A stretch of 64,000 nt of DNA from positions 1,426,001 to 1,490,000 of the forward strand of contig NC_039500.1 of assembly GCF_003590095.1 (NCBI RefSeq), given 5' to 3'. Origin of the DNA: Trichoplusia ni. Lineage: Eukaryota; Arthropoda; Insecta; Lepidoptera; Noctuidae. Below, in pieces: positions 34,361-47,131 of this stretch (the first letter of the stretch is position 1; each line of letters opens with the position of its first letter). The position numbers and the translations under genes were made by a program. Under the pieces are notes generated by a model that was not told where the DNA came from, did not search any database, and saw only the letters and a program-made list of their open reading frames with translations.

Positions 34361-34666
34361 TCCTACTACTATTATAAAGGCGAAAGTTTGTAAGTATGGA
34401 TGTTTGTTACTCTTTCACGTAAAAACTACTGAATGGATTTGAATGAAACTTTACCACAATATAGCTTATACATTAGAATAACACATAGGCTACAATTTTT
34501 GAGGTTGCTAATGTGAGGTCGTAAAAAAACACATTTTTGCGCTTACATTGCACACGCTGACTGAATCCTACAAGATAGATAGAAGGCAGATAGATAGATA
34601 GAAGGCAGGTATAAATTATAACCTATATCTTCTAACCACGCGGACGAAGTCGCGGGCAACAGCAAG
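34361..34666 (+). mobile_element. Non-autonomous Helitron of a second subfamily (306 bp)
   Basis: It starts TCCTACTACTATTATAAAGG after A and has GATGTTTGTTACTCTTTCAC and CGTAAAAACTACTGAATGG. It ends with the same hairpin region as the other family, then CAACAGCAAG before T, so the last four bases are CAAG rather than CTAG. A GATAGATAGAAGGCA tandem repeat lies near 34,575-34,609. A different 5' half on the same 3' end marks a second subfamily. Confidence 0.8.
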
Positions 34667-37130
34667 TTATAAATATTTGTTATTGCAACTATTTATTTTG
34701 TTTTATTTAAATGGTATAAAATTCTAATTCTTAACAAATATAGAATATCCATAGAGAGGAGAGAGAAATAAAAACTACCAATGGGTCAAAGAAAAATTCG
34801 ACGTCACTGTGCGTTTGGCTAGCTTTTGACAAGGACAGAGACCGAATATTTAAAAAAGTATTGACACGCGGACATTGCTCGACAACTTTATATGAATACT
34901 ATAGCACACAATGAAATTCCAGCCATATTCGCTTACAATAGAGTGGATTTTTGAACTGTAGGGGTCGTGAAAACTGGGAATTCCACAGGGGAACATATTT
35001 GGAGCTATCTCGATGGCCGACTGCGGGTAGATATGGTAATGACGCGAGATCCGATGTATACAGCCTGTGTCAGATGTCATTGCTCGTACCTTTATTGCTT
35101 GGTACTTTCTTGCAGCACGATGTAATGTCATGTTTACATTAAAAGTACCACAGCGACTAATGTAAATAGCGAAAAATATACTTTCTTGTATATGAATTGT
35201 TCTTATATGAATTCGACGTGTTAAACTAGTTCAGCAATTCCGATAAATACGCTAAGAAAAGGGTAATAGTGATCAACTTTCGAGTTTATAACCGTTGCAT
35301 CTTTTAAGAATGTACTAAGGAGGATTTCTATATAATATAATATGCATATGTAATAAGAAAATGTAACTGTACGATCTATTTCGTACCTTTCTCGTACCGC
35401 CAAACACTGATTGATAATTAAAAAGAAAAAAAATTGTTAAGCACAATTGTTTTATAGCTTCATGACATTTTTTAGGCTTCAGAACCATTTTAGAAAACAG
35501 TTCGATTTGACGTAGAGGCATTATGAAAAATTATGTGACAAAAACTACTGAATGCATTTAAAGCTGGGCTACACATGACAATTAACAGTTCACCTTGGGA
35601 GATCTAAATGGGCTGAAATCCAAACTACGTTTCCAAGTTCCCTTGTGAGAAGCATCGCTTAATGTCCAATGCATAATTTATTCCAATGCCTGAAGGCCTC
35701 GGACGAAGTAATCCTGCACCAATCTCGTCTGAGACGCGAAATTTACATTATACTAGTCTTCGCCTTAACGATGACGAACTATCATGGAATGATGCGTATT
35801 GCTTGGTTTGGTTGGAATGGAAAAGATGGCTCCAAATTTAGCACAATTATTTTTCGACCCAAAGATTCGATTTCAAAACAAGGTCATGTGTGAGGCAGAT
35901 TTACTTCACTGAGGCTTGACTTGCTTACAAATGGCCAAGGAAAATTAGTTATAAAGCCTTACGGAACCCTAAAAACGATTTGCGTCAATTCTGTGATACA
36001 TTATGATGCTAATTTTGTAAATTTTCACATCTTAAAAATAATATGTAAGTATGTGATATCAAACGAATCGTAGATAATAATTTAACCAAACGCCATACAG
36101 TTTCCACACAGTTTAGCGCGTTACTTCTGTGTTTGCGGATGATTAATATCTGTTGAAAACGTATGAAATTTTCAAAATTTCGTGCATCGTAAAAACGTTT
36201 TTTTTGTTCCATAGTTACAATGTTATTTCCGAAATGACAGTTATTTTTTGAGATTTAAATGGACAGACGATGACAGGTCAATTTTTTTTGTTTTTTTCTT
36301 GTTTGACTAATGACTTGGCACTAGTTACTTCCACGACCTTAGTGATTACTAAACTTGTCAAGATCGATATAATTCTGTAAAAAACTCAACGTTGTATTTT
36401 ACCAACTTATCAAAATAAATCGTTTAAAAATAATCTTGCCCGTATTTTGGAAGCAAAAGTTTTTTTCAACGTCTCACCCGTTCCGAGCGCTCATGTCGAA
36501 AATATTGTCACGTAAAACCTATAAAAATGAGTCCCGGATTGCGGAATTTCTTTTAAAAACTTACTTAGATTAGTTCAAAGGGTCGTAAAAAGTAATCTCT
36601 GCCATTAACAAGTATTAAAAGTTTGATTAAAATATGTTTAGCAGTCTTGAACAAACGACAAGTTTTTTTTTACGTAAAAACTTCAAATTAATCCTAAGTA
36701 CGTGTTTTGGGAAATCTAGAAAACTTTTTGAAGGCTACAATTTTCTCTTGATTTTAAATTATTAATGTTTAGTAGTATTTTTCTTCAAACAATGTACTTT
36801 AAATTAAATTCAGCTACGACCATGCTATTACTATCTTAAAAATAAAACTAAACTAATCTCAAAGAGTACGACGTCTAATATTTTAAAATGACTTTATTTT
36901 CTATGTTCTAGTCCAATTCTTTCAATTGCATTGTTTTGGGCACACTGCCACGTCACGACATGCTGACTTGAATTTTTTCATTGCGCTATAAGTTATATCC
37001 TAGCCAAAATGCAATATATGAGATTGCTTTGGACTCGATGAAATATAAAATTAAATTCCCATAGTAGGTAAATAGGAAATTAATACTTTGAAAGTAAAAC
37101 TTGTAATTTGCTTTTTGGTATAAAATAATT
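34667..37130. other. Non-coding stretch
   Basis: It contains a fragment at about 35,221-35,260 of the CGCGTATTTATCGG / CTAGTTT dispersed repeat and a piece with ACGGAACCCTAAA at 35,965. The overlapping frames at 34,850-35,142 lie in a block of more even composition, but I recognise no domain on either strand. Confidence 0.45.
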
Positions 37131-37139
37131 ATCATAAAA

Positions 37140-37190
37140 AAAACAGTAAAGCACGAGTCGAACTCGTGACACAGAGTAAAATAACCTATA
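37140..37190 (-). repeat. SINE remnant with B box
   Basis: On the minus strand, GTCACGAGTTCGACTCGTGC forms a T-arm-like stem and loop. The head and body are not recognisable. Confidence 0.4.
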
Positions 37191-39272
37191 AGTCGTAATA
37201 GTCCTTAAAATAGCTTTAAAAATTGTGACCATTAAACAATCTTATGACCGTTTCAATCGTAACTTAAACGTCGATTTTACTTGTTAGGTTTTTTGCTCTT
37301 TAAAAATTTCAGATAGAAAGATTTTTTCTTGTTTACTTCAATCCACATGTTTAGATACAGATAACAGATAATTGCCATATTTTTTTTTAAATCCGGACAT
37401 CCTTCTTAACATTCACACATATTCTTAACTTTACTCAAAATTTGATTTACCGTACATTTTTTCTATTCATCTTCTTCTAAATTGCTATCGTTTATTCCAA
37501 GCTCCATTGAGCAAGAATCGTATTGGACAAAATCAAAGCACTTAGCCATTAGGCTTGCTCCAATCAGTTTATTTAATTCCTTTGTAGTGTTCTAGTTTTT
37601 TTTTTCGATGTTTAAACCTAACTGCTTCTCTGTATTTAGGCTTTACTACATTGACCTGATGTGTCCTATTTTCTATTTAACGTACAATGGGTAACTATTT
37701 CTTAGAATTCTCAAAAATCTGCGTGTTAGTGTCTGGTTTCTTTGAAAATTGTAGAGGACGTTATATTTAAGCCCTAATTATTTTTATTCTGAATTGCTTT
37801 GAAAATGTTAAAATTATTATGTCTGTGTCGTTATTAGGTTTAGTACCTAAGTATAATTCGTCCTTTACCGATTCTTTTTTGTTCGTTTCTTCAGTTTAAA
37901 TTCTAGTTTTTTTATTTATATCAATTGACCAATTCTCTACAAAGACACAAAGCAATCAAAACACTGACTCACAATTATAATTAGAAAAAGACCGTTAACA
38001 CACGCCCAACAATCTACCCGTCGCTATCAATTTATACACAACACTGATGACGTCACAACCTAACCCCACAATGCTGCAATAAAGACGGATAAATATCAAT
38101 CCTTGGTATCAGTTAAACCTAACCCTTACCATGCCGAAGCCATGTGTCAAATTAACGGCTGAACTTATCGCATTAATACACAATAACCGACTAACGACGA
38201 GAAACATTAATATCAACTAGTAACAGATTTTGACGGTAAATACAGTTTTGAAGACGAATATACTCGTACATTTATTTTATATGCTTTGTGATGACAGATA
38301 TCTGATGTTCATATTAGTAATAGCGTAATTAGTCAATGTAATGTATACGTTAATTAGGTAATTAGGTAAGGGAGAATGTAATATCTCTGGTCTGACTTTG
38401 GTGGTGAAATGTTTTGACGTAATATTTTATCTACTGAGGCATCGATTTAGTATTAGTCTTTCAAGGATTAAATTCTGCACGTTTCAGATATCAAATCTGC
38501 TTATTAATGCAACGAACTACACAATAACCCGTAGGTAAATTCTTTCTTAAAAAAACACAGAATATTGACAAAGAAAATGTCAAACTTATAAACGGCACGA
38601 TCATAAACAAAAAGTACACTTTTTGGCAAAACTTTCAATACCATCTTAAGTACTTTATTTTCGAAACAGGAGCAGATAGACATCGACAAATAGCGAGATC
38701 GATCTAAATATACACATATCATGTGGAGACAGGGAAGCGCTGTCAAATGTTTTAGACAGAGCAGAGCATCAGACGATTATAAATGGACATTGCAAACGCG
38801 GCAACGGCTGGGCGCTGACGGGCGCTGGATGAAGAGATGCTCCTTATGTTCCATAAGGAAAGCGTATCCGAAAACAACAATTGGGAAAGTTCGGATTTTT
38901 TTGTTTGGCATTTATCAGTGTATGTAGGTACTGTTGTGTCGCGTGTATTGTATTCACATATATATAATAGTATAATATATATAAATCCTTTCGCTATTAT
39001 TATAAATAATATAATTATACACCATGGTGAACCCGAAAAATGAGTATGGAAATAATGTATATTACGTCCTTACTATAACAGTTAATTAACAACCGCAAAA
39101 GTCAACCATTTTATATTCGGTGACCATTTATTGTAACAATTTTTTGTTTAACCATATATTACTAAATTCAAATATTGAAGCAGGATAATATTTATCTGAC
39201 GCAATGAAATAACTAGCCATCCCATTATAATTTGAAATTTTTATTACACAATTTCCAAAAAAAACTTTTTCC
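37191..39272. other. Non-coding stretch
   Basis: No supported gene. 38,720-38,850 is a more GC-rich block (CGCGGCAACGGCTGGGCGCT) crossed by a 68-codon frame that I cannot identify. Confidence 0.45.
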
Positions 39273-39629
39273 TTATAAATTCGAAAACAATTTTATACCC
39301 ATAACCGAAAATATAACAACATTCATATCCGTATCAAGTTCTAGATCCGAAATCTCGTCCCTAGCTGAATGCCGCAGAACCTGGTTTTTACTCCGCAAGT
39401 TATCTTGACAGACGTCGCCACGGCCCGTTGCTTCCGCGCAGAAACTTTGTCGCTGATAAACGAACATCTCTGGGGATCTTGGAATGAGTCGATTCTTGTT
39501 GATGCGACGATTTGTAAATATTATACTTATTTTCTTCTGATAAATTAATGATTTGTTTTGAATTTGAACAAACACTTCTCTATCATTACCAAATGTCAAC
39601 AGAGGATCTATTGCAGGGTCTATTGCCAA
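39273..39629 (-). other. Possible exon of an unrecognised gene (118-codon frame)
   Basis: The longest minus-strand frame outside the LINE. Its middle, about 39,330-39,460, has coding-like features: balanced codons, little AT bias and a hydrophilic sequence rich in Arg, Asp and Glu (CAEATGRGDVCQDNLRSKNQ, then RDEISDLELDTD). A TTTATCAG on the minus strand upstream could be a splice acceptor. I recognise no family. It could be a small exon of a host gene whose introns fill the window, or a conserved non-coding element that happens to be open. Confidence 0.35.
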
Positions 39630-40290
39630 TTCTTAACTTAGTATTATTTTTATTTGAAAACGTGACAATATTGTTCACTGGCAGACATCCTGCTTCAACA
39701 ACTAAAATATAAAGAGATCATGATGATTCTACCACCAGTAAACCTTAAAGATAAATATAACGTTATCGAAATCTCGTAATTAAAATTTCTGTAATATACA
39801 CATACCTTATAAGTAAGACCAATAACTTTTTACCATTCAGAATATTTGATTGCTTGCTCATATTATCCAAATCATTCATTTTGAACATCAGAACATTAGC
39901 AAGCAAGACCTTATTTATTGCTATTGAAATAATTATTAAAACGACGCAAATCAATCGAGCAAGTCCTCACGTGCGTGAAACGTATCATCTCTATTAATTA
40001 CTGTTGTGTTAGAACCTATGTTGTGTTAAAACTCCTTTTTATGTATATAACCTGCATGGTGTCATTATAATATTAAATATAAATTCTTAAATGTCAGTAG
40101 TAAGTCAGTAGCAAATAAAACAGTATTGAGAAATCACGTCTTTCTCTTACCATCGAACTCCTACAAGCAAATCTGAACTTTAAAATCTAAAACAATTACA
40201 ATCACTCTTAACAGACGATGTCCGAGAAAACAAATCGAGAAACAGCAAGGAATATTCAAAAGAATACGTAGACATAATATGCATTATATT
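39630..40290. other. Non-coding stretch
   Basis: AT-rich, with no gene or repeat recognised. Confidence 0.5.
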
Positions 40291-40302
40291 TAGGATGTAG
40301 GT

Positions 40303-40539
40303 CATCATCGGTCTAGCCTCATCCCAACTGTGTGGGGGTCGGCTTCCAGTCTAACCGGTTTCAGCTGAGTACCAGTGTTTTACAAGGAGCGACTGCCTAT
40401 CTGACCTCCTCAACCCAGTTACCTGGGCAACACGACACCCCTTGGTTAGACTGGCTGTCAGGCTTTTTCAAGCCTCTGACTACCTGTGAAGATGTAGGAA
40501 TAACAGCCGGGACCCACAATTTAACGTGCCTTCACGATG
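40303..40539 (-). mobile_element. 5'-truncated LINE tail with 12-bp target duplication
   Basis: TAGGATGTAGGT flanks it exactly at 40,291-40,302 and 40,540-40,551. On the minus strand it ends with a short (GAT)n. The body matches the copy at 33,228 (CAGTGTTTTACAAGGAGCGA, CTCAACCCAGTTACCTG) and extends further at the 5' side, with CCCCTTGGTTAGACTGG. Probably an RTE-type 3' end. The 79-codon plus-strand frame across it is incidental. Confidence 0.7.
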
Positions 40540-40551
40540 TAGGATGTAGGT

Positions 40552-42086
40552 ATTTATTAATTTATTTTTAAATAATTAAGGAATATTAAAATCACAAGGT
40601 ATGATAACAATTATTAATTTATAAATTCTAGTTATTAGTGCGGGAGTCGTTTTATAAAAAAGGAAGAGGAAGAAAGACGAAAGAAAAAAAGATTTGTTTC
40701 CGCTCGGTTAAAAGGGCGAATCAAACAATTTCCTTTCCAAAAAAAAAATTATTTTCTTCTGACCCATAGCTGGGCAAACCTGGTTTGTAAACCTGTATTT
40801 TGATTCTATGGGCTCTTCTTCAACTTGCCTCTCATAGTATAAACTTTCGGGTACATTTTTCATCTAGAAACTTATTGCAATTAAATAACGTACAAAATAT
40901 AATAATCAGTATCGACATTATAGTTACATAATATGATACTACAGCTTATTGTTCCATTTTACTGGCTACATGAGGAAATAATGATAGTCTGTGTAATTTG
41001 CGCGGCTTGGTCGCCAGTAGCGTCCATTTTCCATTATTCCAATTTTAACTTAATAGCCAGTAAGATGTCTAACAGTTATATGGCGTCATTCGCGTAGTAT
41101 GTGGTTTGTCTATTGTCCTACATATTCAATCTATACGTAGTAGGTACGTGTAGGTATATAATAAGGGTATGCGTGTGTTAAGGGTCTTGTTAGAATGTTG
41201 TAACTGAAAGATTGTTCACAAATTATTTATTTTCATTTTTTTTTTCTTTTTAGTTAAACGTCAATATTTTTTGTCCAATCTAAGCTAAGTTTAAGCTACT
41301 CAGCTTTTGAGTTTTTTTTTCAGCTAGTAATTAAATTAATCAGAAATCCTTCTATTTCTAAGAATATATTAATTTTTCACTTTCACATAGAATTCAATAT
41401 TACTAAAAATAAAACGAAACTAAGATGACCGTTTTTATACCAAAACAGAGATCTAAGTTAAACAAATAGAAGGAATTTTCATTAGAACCGTTCGGCTCAA
41501 TGAGACAGCGTCGCAATGCGCCTATTTTAAAGCGATGTTTTGTTTCGGAACTTTTATGCCCTCTGGTGTGACTTTTGTGAACTAATACTCATGTTTTACA
41601 ACTTGAAAAAGGACTTGATTTTGGAAGAAAGAAATAAAGTTGTGCTTCGTCAGCGTTAAGAAGGAAACTGTAAGTTAACCACAGGACATTTGAAAGTATA
41701 GAATATAAGAATCGTAATTGTATAGAAGAATAGCATTTATGCAGTAGAATAATGAAGTAAATTTGCATGAAGATATTGATAAAAAGTTAGCGAGTGAAAA
41801 TAGCACGAAAAAATATATTTTTTCCACAGTAAAATTATTCAGGTTCGAGTCCGAATTGCGACATGAAGATTGCTCCAAAAAAAATACATCATCTGTGTGA
41901 AAGTTTCAATTGTCTAGCTATCACAGTTCACTAGATACACCCTAGTGAAAGACAGATGCACTGGTGGACAGACAAGATAACGGGACCTTAGGAGACTTCC
42001 TCTTTTGTTTTGATTTGAGTATCTTTTGAGTACTGAACCATGTAAAGACATTTATTTATTTTACCAAAGAGTTACAAACCCTTATA
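40552..42086. other. Non-coding stretch
   Basis: It contains a dispersed repeat fragment at 41,893-41,975 (GTTTCAATTGTCTAGCTATC, then GACAGATGCACTGGTGG). No gene seen. Confidence 0.5.
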
Positions 42087-42469
42087 AACGGTGATTTTTA
42101 GTCGTCTTACAAAAGCAGCTCAGTTCATGTATCCGACGTAAAATACCCCTAGGCGCGATTATTATTTTTTTATCATCAACTAAGATAATAAGAACGAAGA
42201 AAAATTAAACGAGAGAAATCTGAAATATACTCTTAAAAATGATAGGAACGCCGCCGCCCGCGCCCCTCACCATTGTTACAAGGCTCGGACCGCGCTCGCA
42301 ACAGAGCTGTGTTTCTAAAAAACTACGAATTGCATCATAATATTCAATAAAAATTGCATTTTTAAATTTATTCAAATCTCATAAATACCTATTTTTTATC
42401 ATAAACGTGTTCTAGTCATTGGATACATGAACTGAGCTGCTTTTGTAAGACGACTAAAAAATTACGGTG
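42087..42469. mobile_element. MITE with 48-bp terminal inverted repeats and TA target site
   Basis: The left end AACGGTGATTTTTAGTCGTC continues through TTACAAAAGCAGCTCAGTTC to ATGTATCC. The right end is the reverse complement of this over about 48 bp, ending TTACGGTG. TA lies on both sides (42,085-42,086 and 42,470-42,471). The interior has a GC-rich block, GCCGCCGCCCGCGCCCCTCA. TA duplication suggests a Tc1/mariner-type source. No transposase. Confidence 0.7.
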
Positions 42470-43215
42470 TATACAGTTTCAAAAAAATGAAACAACGTTT
42501 CAAACATTGCGAATTCGTTCAATACCGATTACAAAACTACATCAAATATTTAACTTAAAACAACACTTTCGACTACATTTTGCGCTTGACACATAACACA
42601 TTTCAAATACAGATAGCAGAACAGATATTATATTTAGTAATAACCAGATGCTTTATTTAAATGTCATGCATTTACAATGGATGGTCACGGTAATTAGCGC
42701 GCGGTTTTAAGTGCAGCTTTCGTTAGCACTAGAGATAATATAAATGTACAACAGATGTGTGTTGTGTATGAACATATAACTAATTTATTAATGGGGAAAC
42801 AAATGAGTAATTTGAAACGTTTGTTATGAATTTTTGCTGTGGAGTTTTTTAGGATGCCGTGTCCGTAGGGTGATGAATGGGAGATGAATGGAACCCTACA
42901 ATTACTAAAGCTACACTTTGTCCATCCGTTTGTCTGCGGGCTGTATTTCATTAACCCTGATAGCTAGTAAGTTGACTCAAAATACAGCATTAAGATCATT
43001 AATGTGACGGGTAACCTGTTCTGGAAATACAGACGGACAAACTGTTTTGTTCTTTTTTACCATTTAGGTACAGACTCCTAAAACTTCATTATTTAGGTTC
43101 CCATTTCCAGGTAATTTCTTTTATTTAATCTTTTTTAAGATCCTCTTTAGTCCACAGTTACAAGTCATCTACTAAATAACAAGAACGATAAAACAAAATG
43201 ATCTCACTACATAAC
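42470..43215. other. Non-coding stretch
   Basis: The 85-codon minus-strand frame at 42,694-42,951 has no recognisable domain. 42,895-43,055 has scattered pieces of the dispersed GGGTTCC-type family. Confidence 0.45.
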
Positions 43216-43264
43216 GAAGTATTATTGGAACGGTCTTCAAGATAGACCGTTCCAATAATACTTC
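43216..43264. repeat. Perfect 21-bp hairpin with 7-nt loop
   Basis: The arms are 43,216-43,236 and 43,244-43,264, starting GAAGTATTATTGGAACGG. They match with no mismatch, around the loop TCAAGAT. A chance perfect arm of this length in unique AT-rich DNA is unlikely. Function unknown. Confidence 0.85.
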
Positions 43265-44619
43265 TTAGGGTAATTTTAAAAGCAAAACCACTTTCTTGCC
43301 GTTTCTCATTTAACAGTGCATAAAACCACCAAAACACACCTGCACGATATCATACCACTGCTCTGTGGTCAATGCAAAGCCATTAACTTATTTTAGTCAG
43401 CAGCAAGAAAGCAAAATATAAGCTTCTGCCATCTGATGCTAAAATATACTAGCAATCTATTTCAGCTGTTTGTTAACATTCTAATTCAGATCAGTACAAT
43501 TATTACGAGTATTTAAATTAGGACTGTTGTTGTTAAAGCGAGACAACGCTATGGGCTTTGTATAGCGCCATCTCGCTTCCACTTAGGGCTACAAGGCTGC
43601 TTTCAGATCTCATAGTACGTTCACTATTTATAGTTTAAGTGTCATTATGAATTTAATTGGCTAAATTGTAAGGACATGTCATGTCCTAGACAGATGGATG
43701 TTTGGTAGAGAGGCCATTGCCCTACAGTGTCACCAAAAACGGAATAAAAAATGGTTAAAAGCGAGCTGGACTTACGATACTGGGGGTTTCGCGCTAATTA
43801 GCTAAAGAAAGTGCAAATTGGTTGGGGTAACAAATAATTTTGAAGGTAGGTTCTCATAAATTGAGAGTTTGTTTTATAGCGGCAGCAGATTTTTTTACGT
43901 AAGCTCGACCCGATTGATAATGTCCTGCATCATCAATTTTAAACTTTTTTATAATAACTATCGTGGGTTTAATCCCGCGTATTTTTCGGGACTGCCCGAC
44001 TAGTTTCGAACCCAACCGGAGACCTTAATCATGGTTATTTTTCGGCCAATTAAACCCAATCGTTTATGAGAAGGTCAGTATACTCTACAAAATAATTATT
44101 TAAAGATAATTAACACTTACTAAGAGGAATATCTAACTCTTCGGCGTCTGATATTTTATTCGAACTTAGTATAAAAATTATAGCAAAACAAATACTATTC
44201 TTAAGCATCTACTTCTGTTTACTAATGATTTGGAACGCTAAAATGACGTTGCGAAGCTCGTTATACTGCGTGCGAAAGTTTTAAGCCCAAGTGTCGTATT
44301 TACCGCGTAATAGCGCACTTAGAACACACATGAAACGGTGATGAGCAGTAAAGTAATTACTGGTTTCCAAGCTATTCTAGTTTGTAGTTCCCTTAATATT
44401 TTGGTATACTCGTTAGGACATTACCATAAAGTGTCATGTGCTCTTTCTTGGGATATTCCGTGGTCGAATTTTGTTGTTTAGGGTCTTGAACGGGCGGCGA
44501 TCAGCAGCGTCGTTATAATGTTGTGTCTTATCTATGTCAGTAAAAAGTTTAGAGTCATTTGAAGGCAAAGAGGCAAAGCATCCCGAAGCTGTAGTCTTCT
44601 CGGTTGTTCTCCGCTGTTC
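43265..44619. other. Non-coding stretch
   Basis: 43,955-44,040 carries the dispersed CCCGCGTATTTTTCGGGAC / GCCCGACTAGTTTCGAACCC repeat. No gene seen. Confidence 0.5.
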
Positions 44620-44624
44620 TTTCA

Positions 44625-44700
44625 TTGGGGATTAACCTTCTTTTGGTTAGGAGAGTCCTCATGGATATCCTCCTCCACAGAGAATAAAATGGGTACTGAC
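44625..44700 (-). repeat. Possible remnant of an R1-like LINE 3' end
   Basis: AGTCCTCATGGATATCCTCC resembles the start of the 3' untranslated region of the LINE at 50,803 (AATCCTCATGGACTTCCTCC), with T-rich sequence just before it in the position of the poly(A). Only a short match supports this. Confidence 0.3.
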
Positions 44701-47131
44701 AGAAATTTTAAAAATTATCAACCACCACCTGCGGACGACTCTCACGGTGTATTTATATTTTTTGTTACTAACACGGTCTCAATTGCGTTTTGAAGCAAAT
44801 ATCCAAAGTCTATCAACTATCAAGATACATAAAGGGAACAATATATCCACCTCGTCTTGAATAGAGTCCGGTAGACAGGGTTCAAAATAGTTCGACATCC
44901 GAAGGATTAGACGACGATCCGACGACCAAAATAATCCGTTGTCTTCTTGTTCAATATTTTATAAGTTTCGTAGTTTCTAGACGATGTTTTACCTTCTATG
45001 TGTAAGATTTTATTTCTTATACCTACGTAGCAAAGCGTTTTCTTAATTACTAAAATAGGCAATTTAAATAACACTCAAACGCGCTGTTACAGTTAAACGT
45101 GGCCACAATTGGTATGCATCCACAAGGCAAAATTATTCACCTTGCTAGTAAAACTAACGAAATATGGAACGCTCAGAACGTGGTCGCGAAATAAATGTCA
45201 TAGGCAGCCTACAACGTCGGCGTCAACTGCATCTAGATTAACAAAAAGTATTACAATGATGACATCTATCCTATTTACAGTTCATTTAATGCTAGCTAGT
45301 GAAAGTGGAAGGTAATATGTAGAAATTAAGGCTAAAGTTGAGCTGTCCAAAAAACAACAATAGTAGGTACAATCAGCAAAAATAGATAGCTTTCACACAT
45401 CTATGTAAAGCCACAAAATAAAGAATAGTATACTATGGTAAAGCTTGTAGCTTATAATTGTGTTCACCAACTTTATTTTGCTGACCGTATATTTCTATTA
45501 TAATCAATTCTGACGCAGCGTCCGGCGTAACGCGGCCCGGCTGTAGGCGGCCTGTAGAATCTATATAGCCAACTTTAGCCTAAAGAACGTTTTCATTTTC
45601 TGCTTCAAAGGTACACTTGTGAGCAGTTTATGATAATCCGCTTTCTGCTTCACTTTTGTACGATGCAGTACTGAAAATTCTGTGTAGTATGCCCAAGGGG
45701 GCTGTGTCAGTAACGCCTAGTTCTTAAATTAACTTCGTGAACGTGTTTTGAGTTCCCATTCTGAGTTTGAGAAGTTTCGTTCGTGGTACATCTATTATTG
45801 AAGGCTTTGGTTTGGTTCGGGAGCTGGTGTTGTGTAGGTGTGTTGCTTGGTCATCGATAAATGATGCGATACAAGTTGTGTGAGTGCGATGTGTTTGTAT
45901 AGTGTACATATTATACAATACAGTACATGTTATTGGTGCAGTATAAGGTTGGTCTTCCAGAAACTTATTCGTGTTTGAATCGGTCATATTTAAGCATCAA
46001 ATCTGTAAATGGCAGTAAACAATTTAAATCGACAAAATGTACCACACAAAATTGTCTTTAGCCGACCAGTCAATCTTGGAAAGGAATGGAAAGATATTTT
46101 TTTTCTTTCGGAATAATCCGAAGTATCGTTCTAGAAAAAATCTTTTATCGAAGGAATGCGTCTTTAAACTCAATAGATTAAATAATTATCACATTGGAAC
46201 AAAAAAAAAAAAACATATTACAAGAATTGTCAAGAGCCACTGCGAAATGGCATAATTTATCACTGTCACACATCCCAAATAAGACAGAGATGGAAACAAA
46301 AGTCCATACACAAACTAGTAATGTTCATTTATCGTAGCTTTACTTACAATAATCGCTTAAATTCTAATAAGGTCTATAAAAACTAATGTCCGCTACCTTA
46401 TCGAGACAGGATTTATACCTACGTTTGGCTTAATCATTTTCTGCCTAGATACACAAATAGATATGTGGAGGCAGTTTATGTAAATATGTACTTTAATACT
46501 AACAACACAAGCCGTAGGCGCAAAATAACACGTCTCGTAAACCAATATAGATCTAGAAAAAAATATCCAACAATGAGCTTTTATCGTCAAAGGTAGTCTA
46601 GCTATTATCATAAAGTAGCTAAGTATCCAAAAAAAAAAATTAAGAGCAGGCACTATACCTGGTAAACCACTGTATCAATTTTGATAATATTTTGATATGA
46701 TGATAGCTTGAATTTTAAAGGAGGAATATATCTCTTGACGGACATAACAGACCTTGATGCGGGTACAGCAACAAACAAAATTTAGTCATTCAATAATACC
46801 AGTTTTACGAAGCCACTATTGTTTGTAATAAGTAATATTGTCCGTCTGTCAATCAGTATTACAATAATATAATACATTACCAAGGTTTCTCATTTCCTAT
46901 TCAATCAAGCAGTCATAATAGAATATTAGCTTCATAATATTATTATCTATTTCTGAATGGTCGTAATGATGACGTGTAACTATGATTTCAGGTATTCAAC
47001 TCAAAGGGGACGATTGTGTAGGTAGTCAAAATCAATGTTAGGTACACTATACCTTGTTCTTAAGTCTGTGTTTGCGTTCATTGTTTGTAAAGTTAAAAAG
47101 TAAATAAATAGATTTAAAAAAAATCTAAAAA
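44701..47131. other. Non-coding stretch
   Basis: 45,510-45,560 is a GC-rich piece (GCAGCGTCCGGCGTAACGCG) of repeat-like appearance. The frames at 45,109-45,315, 45,724-45,987 and 46,393-46,653 show no recognisable domain. Confidence 0.45.

Noticed and set aside
43216..43264. microRNA precursor
   Set aside because: The stem of 21 bp with no mismatches and a 7-nt loop is shorter and more perfect than usual precursors. Kept only as a structural observation.
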